37,706 bases of DNA from assembly GCA_964501265.1 (NCBI GenBank), contig CAZCSK010000021.1, positions 1 to 37,706 on the forward strand, read 5' to 3'. Made by a program: the position numbers and the translations under genes. Under the pieces are notes generated by a model that did no database searches, was not told the DNA's origin, and was given only the letters and a program-made list of their open reading frames with translations. Below are positions 31,804-37,706 of the stretch, piece by piece. Source of the DNA: CAZCSK01 sp964501265. GTDB lineage: Bacteria; Actinomycetota; CADDZG01; JAHWKV01. The first letter of the stretch is position 1. The number at the start of each line of letters is the position of its first letter.

Positions 31804-32766
31804 ATGGACAATCATCACAAACTGATCATCATCGGGTCCGGTCCCGCTGGGCTTACTGCCGCGCTCTATGCAGCACGGGCGAATCTGGCCCCGTTTGTTG
31901 TCGAAGGTTTCGAGGCTGGCGGGCAACTGATGATCACCAGCGAGGTCGAGAACTACCCCGGATTCGTCGACGGCATTTTGGGCCCCGACTTGATGGACAC
32001 TTTCCGCAAACAGTCCGAACGCTTTGGCACGACATTTCTAACCGATGACGCCACCGATGTTTCGTTTGACTCTCATCCTTTTGCCGTGACGGTAGGCGCA
32101 GACACTTTCACTGCCGAAGCCGTGATAGTCGCCACCGGCGCATCGTCGCTGATGCTCGGGCTCGAAAACGAACGCAGGCTTTTGGGCCGCGGGGTATCGA
32201 CCTGCGCTACCTGCGACGGAGCATTTTTCAAGGAAGCCGAGTTGGTGGTTGTCGGGGGCGGCGATTCGGCTCTCGAAGAGGCGCTCTTCCTCACGCGATT
32301 TGCTTCATCGGTAAAGCTCGTACACCGGCGAGATCAGCTGAGGGCCTCCAAGATCATGCAGGACCGTGCCATTGCACACCCCAAGATATCCTTTGTTTGG
32401 AACTCAGTCGTCAAAGACGTGCTGGGGGACCAAAAGGTCGCGGGAGTTGTGCTCGAGAACACCCTTACAAAGGAGCGCTCAGAACTGGCCGCGGGAGGGC
32501 TATTTGTTGCCATAGGGCACATTCCGAACTCGAGTTTGTTCAAGGGCAAGCTGGAGACCGACGCCGCCGAGTACCTCGTCGCCGGTTCCGGGCTGAGTAG
32601 CGACCCCGATCCTTCATCTCCTTATCAATCGAGGACGAGTGTCGAGGGTGTATTTGCCGCGGGCGACGTCGTCGACCACACCTATCGACAGGCGATAACC
32701 GCTGCCGGGATGGGTTGCATGGCGGCGATCGACGCCGAGAGGTGGCTGGAGTCACGCGGACACTGA
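31804..32766 (+). CDS. trxB: thioredoxin reductase
   Basis: This NADPH-dependent flavoenzyme reduces thioredoxin. The 320 residues show the FAD motif IIGSGPAGLTAALYAARA (9-26), the redox pair CATC (Cys134, Cys137), the NADPH motif VVVGGGDSALEEALFL (148-163) and the C-terminal FAD segment GVFAAGDVVDHTYRQAITAAGMGCMAA. Length is standard. The ATG lies right behind a palindromic repeat, without a clear ribosome site. Its partner trxA lies downstream, separated only by an M23 peptidase gene that overlaps the trxB end. Confidence 0.95.
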   Translation: MDNHHKLIIIGSGPAGLTAALYAARANLAPFVVEGFEAGGQLMITSEVENYPGFVDGILGPDLMDTFRKQSERFGTTFLTDDATDVSFDSHPFAVTVGADTFTAEAVIVATGASSLMLGLENERRLLGRGVSTCATCDGAFFKEAELVVVGGGDSALEEALFLTRFASSVKLVHRRDQLRASKIMQDRAIAHPKISFVWNSVVKDVLGDQKVAGVVLENTLTKERSELAAGGLFVAIGHIPNSSLFKGKLETDAAEYLVAGSGLSSDPDPSSPYQSRTSVEGVFAAGDVVDHTYRQAITAAGMGCMAAIDAERWLESRGH

Positions 32767-33518
32767 AGGCGGGGCTGATCTTTCTGGCAGTTCTACTTGG
32801 TACGAGCGCGCCAGCAGTTGCCAATCCTCTGGCCGAGACTAGTAGGCAGAGTGTCTGGTACTCACCGGCCCCTCTCGATGGGAAAACATTTCCGATCCTC
32901 TACTCCGCCGAGGGCCGGTGGTTGAACTGGCGGGACACCTACGGCGCTCCCCGTATGCGTCAGCAACCTAATGGCGTCTGGAAGCAAACCGGAACCCATC
33001 AGGGCATCGACATATTCACCGAGCGCGGGGCGCCGGTGGTGTCGATGACGCCGGGGACAGTGGAACAAGCCGGTTGGACTTTCTACTCAGGATGGCGGAT
33101 CGGGGTGCGCGGCACTGACGGCCGGTATTACTTCTACGCGCATCTTCTCCAGGACTTCGCTACAGGCATCGCCGAGGGAGGGCAAGTCCGAGCGGGGCAG
33201 TTGCTTGGACGCGTGGGCAGTTCGGGCTACGGACCAGTCGGGACCTCTGACGAGTTTCCGCCGCACCTTCACTTCGGCATTCAGGCGGGGACGAGGTGGC
33301 AAAACCCAGAGCCGGTACTTCGCAAACTTTCCCTGCACACCATTACATCTGTAAAGGACCTCCAGAGGCGCGTGGAGCAAGTAGACGGGGCGGTGCGGGT
33401 CCTTCGTGCACGCGCCCAGTTGCCAGCTGCACCGGGGGCGACGGACCTCGCCAGCCGTATCGCCGAACTCGCCAATCAGCGGCGTGAAATCTTGCGGCAA
33501 GCGACCATGTTGATGTAA
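32742..33518 (+). CDS. secreted M23 (LytM) metallopeptidase
   Basis: The 258-residue protein, starting from the GTG at 32742 inside the trxB end, has a signal peptide (KAGLIFLAVLLGTSAPAVA) and an M23 domain with the zinc ligands in HQGID (His86, Asp90) and HLH (175-177), plus FYAHL with the further histidine (about 134). A helical C-terminal part follows (VKDLQRRVEQVDGAVRVLRA). It should cut peptidoglycan cross-bridges or stem peptides outside the membrane. In many actinobacteria an amidase-type gene (cwlM) lies next to trxA; here an M23 enzyme takes a comparable place, between trxB and trxA. An upstream ATG at 32715 gives no plausible signal-peptide start. Confidence 0.88.
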   Translation: MAGVTRTLKAGLIFLAVLLGTSAPAVANPLAETSRQSVWYSPAPLDGKTFPILYSAEGRWLNWRDTYGAPRMRQQPNGVWKQTGTHQGIDIFTERGAPVVSMTPGTVEQAGWTFYSGWRIGVRGTDGRYYFYAHLLQDFATGIAEGGQVRAGQLLGRVGSSGYGPVGTSDEFPPHLHFGIQAGTRWQNPEPVLRKLSLHTITSVKDLQRRVEQVDGAVRVLRARAQLPAAPGATDLASRIAELANQRREILRQATMLM

Positions 33519-33601
33519 GTGGCGATTCTCTTTCGCGTAAAGCACGGTAATATGGCCTGAGATTTTCACCTTCTTCAATCATTGAGACGGGAGATAAGAA
33601 C

Positions 33602-33955
33602 ATGGCCAACATCCCTCAAGTAAACGACTCCAATTTCGATGTCGAGGTTCTAACCCAGGACCGTCCCGTCCTCGTCGATTTTTGGGCCGACTGGTGCGGT
33701 CCGTGCAAGATCATCGAGCCGCACCTGGTCGCGATCTCCGAGGAACTGTCCTCCAAGCTCCGCGTTGTTGGCTTGGACATCGACGCCAACCCCCGGACTG
33801 CGGGACGCTTCGGGGTGATGTCAATTCCGACGGTAATCCTGTTCAACGGCGGCGAAGAAGTAGTCCGCCTGATCGGGGCCCAGCCGAAGCCCAAGATACT
33901 TGCTCAAATCGAGCCCTTCCTCGCCGGAAAGGCGCCGGAACCAGCCGCCGGCTAA
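33602..33955 (+). CDS. trxA: thioredoxin
   Basis: The 117-residue cytoplasmic disulfide reductase has FWADWCGPCK with the redox cysteines 32 and 35, the cis-Pro segment MSIPTVILF, and the family start VNDSNFDVEVLTQDRPVLVDF. The ATG has GGGAG about ten bases upstream. The 83-nt spacer before it contains TAATAT (33548-33553), a possible -10 box, so it may have its own promoter besides read-through from trxB. The stop codon is directly followed by the three-copy palindromic array. Confidence 0.95.
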   Translation: MANIPQVNDSNFDVEVLTQDRPVLVDFWADWCGPCKIIEPHLVAISEELSSKLRVVGLDIDANPRTAGRFGVMSIPTVILFNGGEEVVRLIGAQPKPKILAQIEPFLAGKAPEPAAG

Positions 33956-33958
33956 GGG

Positions 33959-34176
33959 GCCCGGGGGGTAGCAGCCCCCCTAAGTACGGAACCGCGCGCG
34001 CCAGAAGCTGCGAACCCCCGGAATCAGACGGGGGCCCGGGGGGTAGCAGCCCCCCTAAGTACGGAACCGCGCGCGCCAGAAGCTGCGAACCCCCGGAATC
34101 AGACGGGGGCCCGGGGGGTAGCAGCCCCCCTAAGTACGGAACCGCGCGCGCCAGAAGCTGCGAACCCCCGGAATCA
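33959..34176. repeat. three-copy tandem array of the palindromic element
   Basis: Three nearly identical copies with a 75-nt period (G-runs starting 33963, 34038 and 34113), in the reverse orientation: GGGGGGTAGCAGCCCCCCTA, then GTACGGAACCGCGCGCGCCA, and GAAGCTGCGAACCCCCGGAA. The array fills the whole space between the trxA stop and the parB stop. The final TCA of the third copy is the parB stop codon on the minus strand. Confidence 0.92.
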
Positions 34177-35040
34177 AGTTGGGGTCTGGGTGGGTATGGC
34201 CTCGAGTACGAGTTTTCTAACTATTCGCTCCAAATCGTCTACCGAACCGAACTCGATCACTATCCGGCCTTTTCCCCGGCCCATGGTGACTGCCACGCGC
34301 GTGGACAGCTCGTCGGAGAGGCGCTCGGAGATCTCGATCAGGCCCGGATTCGCGCGGCTGGCTTGAGACGTGGCCGGTCGGTCGGGGGCCGCATCCTTTT
34401 CCTTGCGAACCAGCGCCTCGGTTTCCCGCACAGACAACCCTCCGGCGGCCACCTGCTGGGCGATCCTCTCGAGCAGAGGATGCTCGCCCAGCGCCAGCAG
34501 AGTTCGGGCATGGGCGGCGGACAGCCGCGAATCGATCACCAGTTTTTGCACCGCATCAGGCAATTCCAGAAGTCGCAATGAGTTGGTGATCGAAGGCCTG
34601 GACATTCCCACCCGTTCCGCCAGCTGCTCGTGAGTGAGCCCAGCGTCTTCAATCAGCTGCCGGAACGCCGCCGCTTCTTCTATCGCATTTAGATCCTGCC
34701 TCTGTACGTTTTCCACAAGAGCCCGCTCGAGAGCCCCCCTGTCGTCGGTGTCTACGACGATCGCGGGGATGGTCTGAAGACCGGCCCGCTTCGCGGCACG
34801 CCACCGGCGCTCCCCCATTACCAGCTCGAAACCTCCCTGTGCGCGGCGTACCACCACCGGCTGGAGTAGTCCGAGGCTGCGGATCGAGGCAGCCAACTGC
34901 GCTAGGCCGTTTTCGTCGAACGACCGGCGAGGTTGGCGGCGGTTAGCCAGAATCAGATCGCAAGAAATCTCCTCAAGGCTTCCTGCTCCCGTAGGGATAA
35001 GTGCCCCCAGCCCTCGCCCGAGTCCACCGCGCGTGCTCAT
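34174..35040 (-). CDS. parB: chromosome partitioning protein ParB
   Basis: ParB is the CTP-dependent clamp that loads at parS and organises the origin region. The 288 residues show a short N-terminal Arg-rich segment (GGLGRGLGALIP) for ParA contact, the CTP-binding motifs GERRWR (76-81) and ENVQR (110-114), the helix-turn-helix LTHEQLAERVGMSRPSITNSLRLLEL and a C-terminal dimerisation domain (GRIVIEFGSVDDLERIVRKL). The ATG at 35040 overlaps a TGA that closes the parA repeat frame (ATGA), so the two are coupled. The stop lies at the border of the palindromic array. Confidence 0.95.
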   Translation of the reverse strand: MSTRGGLGRGLGALIPTGAGSLEEISCDLILANRRQPRRSFDENGLAQLAASIRSLGLLQPVVVRRAQGGFELVMGERRWRAAKRAGLQTIPAIVVDTDDRGALERALVENVQRQDLNAIEEAAAFRQLIEDAGLTHEQLAERVGMSRPSITNSLRLLELPDAVQKLVIDSRLSAAHARTLLALGEHPLLERIAQQVAAGGLSVRETEALVRKEKDAAPDRPATSQASRANPGLIEISERLSDELSTRVAVTMGRGKGRIVIEFGSVDDLERIVRKLVLEAIPTQTPT

Positions 35041-36304
35041 AAATCTCCCTTCTCGACATATTCATGCTCATGAATTGCCATTTCGACCGGTGAAATTGCT
35101 CCGGCCATCTGATTCGGGGGGTTCGCATCCTCTGGCGCGTCTAGGTCGTACTGGTTGGCCGCTGCTACCCCCCCGGCCCCCCCACTTTGATTCGGGGGGT
35201 TCGCATCTTCTGGCGCGTCTAGGTCGTACTGGTTGGCCGCTGCTACCCCCCCGGCCCCCCCACTTTGATTCGGGGGGNNNNNNNNNNNNNNNNNNNNNNN
35301 NNNNNNNNNNNNNNNNNNNNNNNNNNNNNNNNNNNNNNNNNNNNNNNNNNNNNNNNNNNNNNNNNNNNNNNNNNNNNTTCTGGCGCGTCCCAGTCGTACT
35401 GGTTGGCCGCTGCTACCCCCCCGGCCCCCCCACTTTGATTCGGGGGGTTCGCATCTTCTGGCGCGTCCCAGTCGTACTGGTTGGCCGCTGCTACCCCCCC
35501 GGCCCCCCCAAGTACTGCGCCGGCCAGTTCCGCTGCCATTGCTCGATAGGCAATAGACCCCTTGGATTTGGGGTCATAGAGCGCCACAGGCTGTCCGAAC
35601 GATGGCGCTTCCGACAATCTGACGCTTCTTGGGATCACGGAGGCAAAGACCTTGTCTGGGAAGTGCGCTCGGACCTCGGCGGCAACTTGCCCCGCCAGTT
35701 TGGTGCGCGGGTCGAACATGGTTAGGGCAATACCCGTTACTTCAAGGTCAGGGTTAAGGGTGCTTCGAACGAGGTTCACGTTCTTCAGTAACTGCCCAAG
35801 TCCTTCCAGGGCATAGTACTCACATTGTATCGGCACCAGCACCTCCTTGGCGGCCGCCAGGGCATTTATTGTTAACAGGCCCAGGGCCGGAGGACAGTCG
35901 ATGAAGACGTAGTCAAAATCTTCGAGAATCGGGGCCAGCGCGTTTCGCAACTTCAGCTCCCGAGAGAAGGCAGGAACCAACTCGATTTCCGCGCCAGCCA
36001 GATCGATGGTCGACGCGGCACAGAACAAGTTTCTAACGCTGGTCGCTTCGATGACATCCTCGACGGGCCTTCCATCTACCAATATTTGGTAAGTATTCCC
36101 AGATGCTCTCCGTGGGTCTACTCCGAGCCCAGTGGTAGCATTGGCCTGAGGGTCCAGATCGACCAGAAGAACTCGCGCTCCCTCAAGCGCCAGCCAGGCG
36201 GCGAGGTTAACGGCGGTCGTGGTCTTACCCACTCCACCCTTCTGATTTGCGAAGGCAATCGACCGGCAACTCGTCGGCCGGGGCCATTCGTTTCCCGAGT
36301 CCAT
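35037..36304 (-). CDS. parA: chromosome partitioning ATPase ParA with repeat-array C-terminus (interrupted by assembly gap)
   Basis: ParA is the Walker ATPase that moves ParB-parS complexes. Residues 1-264 form the normal protein: deviant Walker A QKGGVGKTTT (21-30), LLVDLDPQANATTGLG, YVFIDCPPALGLLTINAL (Walker B) and the end GSIAYRAMAAELAGAVL. From residue 265 the frame runs into a 78-nt tandem array, each unit encoding GGAGGVAAANQYD(W/L)DAPE plus DANPPNQS. A 100-N gap follows. Beyond the gap the frame giving the same peptide continues through more copies to NQMAGAISPVEMAIHEHEYV and EKGDL, then stops at 35037-35039 overlapping the parB ATG. Reading the Ns literally shifts the frame and ends at 35243, which I take as an artefact of an arbitrary gap length. 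The ATG at 36304 has AGGAGG three bases upstream. Confidence 0.88.
35111..35515. repeat. 78-nt tandem array of the palindromic element in parA
   Basis: Units begin GATTCGGGGGGTTCGCATC at 35111, 35189, 35267 and 35437. The three left of the gap are exactly 78 nt apart; the distance across the gap is not a multiple of 78, as expected if the gap length is arbitrary. Left copies carry GTCTAGGTCGTAC (Leu in ParA), right copies GTCCCAGTCGTAC (Trp). The total copy number is unknown. Confidence 0.92.
35278..35377. other. 100-N assembly gap inside the repeat array
   Basis: Exactly 100 unresolved bases, a standard placeholder, set inside the near-identical tandem array where short reads cannot be joined. 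Its real length should keep the parA frame. Confidence 0.95.
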
Positions 36305-36318
36305 GGACCTCCTGCTCC

Positions 36319-36332
36319 GCCACGTGCGTGGC
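36319..36332. promoter_or_regulatory. short perfect inverted repeat before parA
   Basis: GCCACG and CGTGGC separated by TG, 15 bp upstream of the parA start codon. It could be an operator for parAB or part of an mRNA leader stem; there is no further support. Confidence 0.3.
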
Positions 36333-36417
36333 TAAGGCGATCTAGGAGGAAGTGAGAGACAACTTGGCCATCATAAGCATTCTCTGGCGAATATCAAGGG
36401 GTTCACCGCATTCGGAT

Positions 36418-36433
36418 TGTTTATCGTGAAACA
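36418..36433. promoter_or_regulatory. parS-like centromere site
   Basis: TGTTTATCGTGAAACA matches the conserved parS palindrome TGTTTCACGTGAAACA in 14 of 16 positions; the two changes are in the left half. It lies between parA and jag, next to the genes for its binding partners, where parS sites are commonly found. Confidence 0.7.
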
Positions 36434-36468
36434 TTGCGGGATTCAACGAATTTTAGAGACACGCGCGC

Positions 36469-37011
36469 CTAGTGCTGGTCTATCTTGATTATGACCCGGC
36501 GGCGCGGATCCTGGCCCTCACTCAAACTCGTGACACCCTCGATCGTCCCCACCGTGTCGTGGACGATCTTTCGTTCGTAGGCGCTCATCGGCTCCAACGC
36601 CACGTCAGCACCCTCGGACAGGGCCCTGGCAGCCGTCTCACGTACCTCCCGCTCCAGATCTGCCGCTCGCTTGCCCCGATAACCCCCGATGTCTAGCGAC
36701 ACTCTAATTCGAGCCTGCGCCTGACTTTGAACCGCCGTGCGGACGAGTTCCTGGATGGCGTCCAGGGTCTGGCCACGGGGCCCGACCAGCAGCTCCGCGT
36801 CCCCACCCGAGATCTCGGAGACAATGCCATCGTCGGTGAGTTCGGCGCTGACGTCGCCAGCCAACTCCATGGCGTCTAGAAGCCCTTCCAGGAAGTCCAG
36901 TACATCCTCCTTGGCGTCCAGCAGAAGCTCCTCCCGGCTCGCGGGGGGATTTTCTGGAGCCGCGGGGGGATCTTCTGGAGCCGCGGGGGCTTCGTTAATT
37001 TCCTCACTCAT
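36469..37011 (-). CDS. jag: Jag/KhpB-like RNA-binding protein (KH and R3H domains)
   Basis: The 180-residue protein has an acidic, Pro/Ala-rich N-terminus with a short in-frame repeat (APEDPPA, APENPPA), a KH domain with LLVGPRGQTLDAIQELV (GPRGQT, 77-82), and an R3H domain (MSAYERKIVHDTVGTIEGVT, GQDPRRRVII). It binds RNA and in Gram-positives affects cell shape and division. It overlaps the end of yidC (ATGA type), as is usual near oriC. The rsmG gene that normally follows it before parA is missing here. Confidence 0.93.
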   Translation of the reverse strand: MSEEINEAPAAPEDPPAAPENPPASREELLLDAKEDVLDFLEGLLDAMELAGDVSAELTDDGIVSEISGGDAELLVGPRGQTLDAIQELVRTAVQSQAQARIRVSLDIGGYRGKRAADLEREVRETAARALSEGADVALEPMSAYERKIVHDTVGTIEGVTSLSEGQDPRRRVIIKIDQH

Positions 37012-37706
37012 CTTTTCTTCCTCTTCCTGCCCTTGCGAGAACCGGACCCTTTCGGCTTACCGGATTTGGGCTGGGAACCGGTCTGGCCATTGTGGCCAGC
37101 AGGCTTCGTCGGCTTCGCCATCCCATTCGTGGAAGCCTCTGTCGGGGCAACCAAGGGGGCGGCCGGGGCCGGAGCACCCTTTACTCGTATCGGAGCGCTC
37201 GGACCATACATACGAATTAGGAGATGCTGCTGGCCAATGGTCCAAACGTTGGTTGCCGTCCAATAAAGGCTTAGCCCAATTGGAAAGTTGAGCGCAAACA
37301 CTGTGAACATGATCGGCATGAAGCGCATCATCTTCTGCATCTGGGCGGTCTGGGGATCAGCTGGCGCCATCTTGGCATTTTGCTTGAACTGGTACCACAT
37401 CGTGGCGCCCATTAGACCCACGAGAAAATAGTAGGGCCAGGCTGGGCCGAGGCCTCCGGCCTTGAAGACCGCCGACGGGCGCAGGCTTAAGTTCATGCTC
37501 AGAAAGTTGGCCTTTACCGCAACGATGGCCCTGTAAAGATCGCTTGAGTGTGGGATGAAGAACTCCGGCTTGCAGATTCGCTGGGTCCCAAACAGCTTGT
37601 TACAGCCCGACAGCACCTGGTACATCGCGTAGAGCACCGGGGCCTGGAGCAATTGAGGCAGACACCCCGAGAAGGAGGATAGGAGGTTTACGTCGTGCTC
37701 CTTCAT
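37008..37706 (-). CDS. yidC: membrane protein insertase YidC, 5' part outside the window
   Basis: The 232 visible residues are the C-terminal two thirds of YidC: EHDVNLLSSFSGCLPQLLQAPVLYAMYQVL, a polar loop, WPYYFLVGLMGATMWYQFKQN, PQTAQMQKMMRFMPIMFTVFALNFPIGLSLYWTATNVWTIGQQHLL and a basic tail ending SRKGRKRKKR. YidC inserts and folds membrane proteins; the basic tail may contact ribosomes. The methionine at the window edge is probably internal, since the N-terminal helix and the conserved Arg region are missing. rnpA, rpmH and dnaA are expected beyond the edge. Confidence 0.92.
   Translation of the reverse strand: MKEHDVNLLSSFSGCLPQLLQAPVLYAMYQVLSGCNKLFGTQRICKPEFFIPHSSDLYRAIVAVKANFLSMNLSLRPSAVFKAGGLGPAWPYYFLVGLMGATMWYQFKQNAKMAPADPQTAQMQKMMRFMPIMFTVFALNFPIGLSLYWTATNVWTIGQQHLLIRMYGPSAPIRVKGAPAPAAPLVAPTEASTNGMAKPTKPAGHNGQTGSQPKSGKPKGSGSRKGRKRKKR

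Noticed and set aside
33682..34581. 299-residue plus-strand open frame through trxA and the array
   Set aside because: Shadow frame of trxA, the repeats and antisense parB; composition is Arg/Pro-rich and repeat-driven.
35243..35280. ParA ending at 35243
   Set aside because: This end depends on reading 100 placeholder Ns as real bases. The repeat-consistent frame ends at 35037, overlapping the parB start.
33959..35515. CRISPR arrays
   Set aside because: Repeat units are directly joined with no unique spacers, periods are 75 and 78 nt, and no cas genes are present.
35033..35725. 230-residue plus-strand open frame over the parA array
   Set aside because: It is the complement of the repeat array and crosses the N gap; no family resemblance, no ribosome site, and it opposes parA.

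Overview
The window looks like a chromosomal segment of an uncultured, GC-rich member of the Actinomycetota, on one side of the replication origin. The evidence is gene order and family recognition; no database search was run. Two gene neighbourhoods known from mycobacteria and relatives can be recognised. One is ino1 - PadR - DUF5318 - class A PBP - GT87-like membrane protein (Rv0046c-Rv0051 in M. tuberculosis). The other is pcnA - DUF6049 - murJ/mviN - ECF sigma/anti-sigma - trxB - trxA - parB - parA - jag - yidC (Rv3907c-Rv3921). In M. tuberculosis they lie on opposite sides of oriC; here they are joined, and yidC is cut by the right edge.

Layout. 138-6206 (minus): an envelope operon of two unknown membrane proteins, a class A PBP, a GT87-like membrane protein and a shrunken FAD reductase. 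6378-8288 (plus): a UvrD2-like helicase with HRDC domain. 8437-11022 (plus): a three-gene surface cluster resembling the Firmicutes Csc/WxL clusters (small LPxTG protein, WxL-like secreted protein, DUF916-type WxL-interacting protein). 11079-12539: a SnoaL-like protein, a membrane protein and DUF5318. 12804-14527: a PadR regulator and inositol-1-phosphate synthase behind a promoter whose -10 box lies in a perfect palindrome. 14553-16842 (minus): an ABC exporter and a type IV pilin. 16889-21380: a DNA methyltransferase, then on the minus strand PilT, CCA-adding enzyme, a SAM methyltransferase and perhaps a tiny membrane protein. 21426-27695 (plus): a TauE-like permease, DUF6049, MurJ, a TadE-like protein and a pseudokinase-discoidin protein. 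27653-33955: an unknown membrane protein, ECF sigma/anti-sigma, a B-box membrane protein, an AMIN-like lipoprotein, TrxB, an M23 peptidase and TrxA. 33959-37706 (minus): ParB, ParA, a parS-like site, Jag and YidC.

The most striking signal is a dispersed palindromic element of about 60-78 nt. It starts GGGGGGTTCGCAGC and ends GCTGCTACCCCCC, and occurs at seven loci here. Three are intergenic, one of them a three-copy tandem array between trxA and parB. Four lie inside genes and are translated as part of the product: the MurJ N-terminus, the central loop of the TauE-like permease, a loop of an unknown membrane protein, and the ParA C-terminus. In parA a 78-nt (26-codon) tandem array runs across a 100-N assembly gap, yet the repeat frame on the far side leads to a stop codon overlapping the parB start. 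This resembles the behaviour of Rickettsia palindromic elements, in a bacterium where I know of no such description.

The genes centre on envelope building and chromosome partition: lipid II flipping (MurJ) with a pseudokinase partner, PBP, wall hydrolase, surface complex, inositol lipid precursor, thioredoxin system, ParABS and YidC/Jag.
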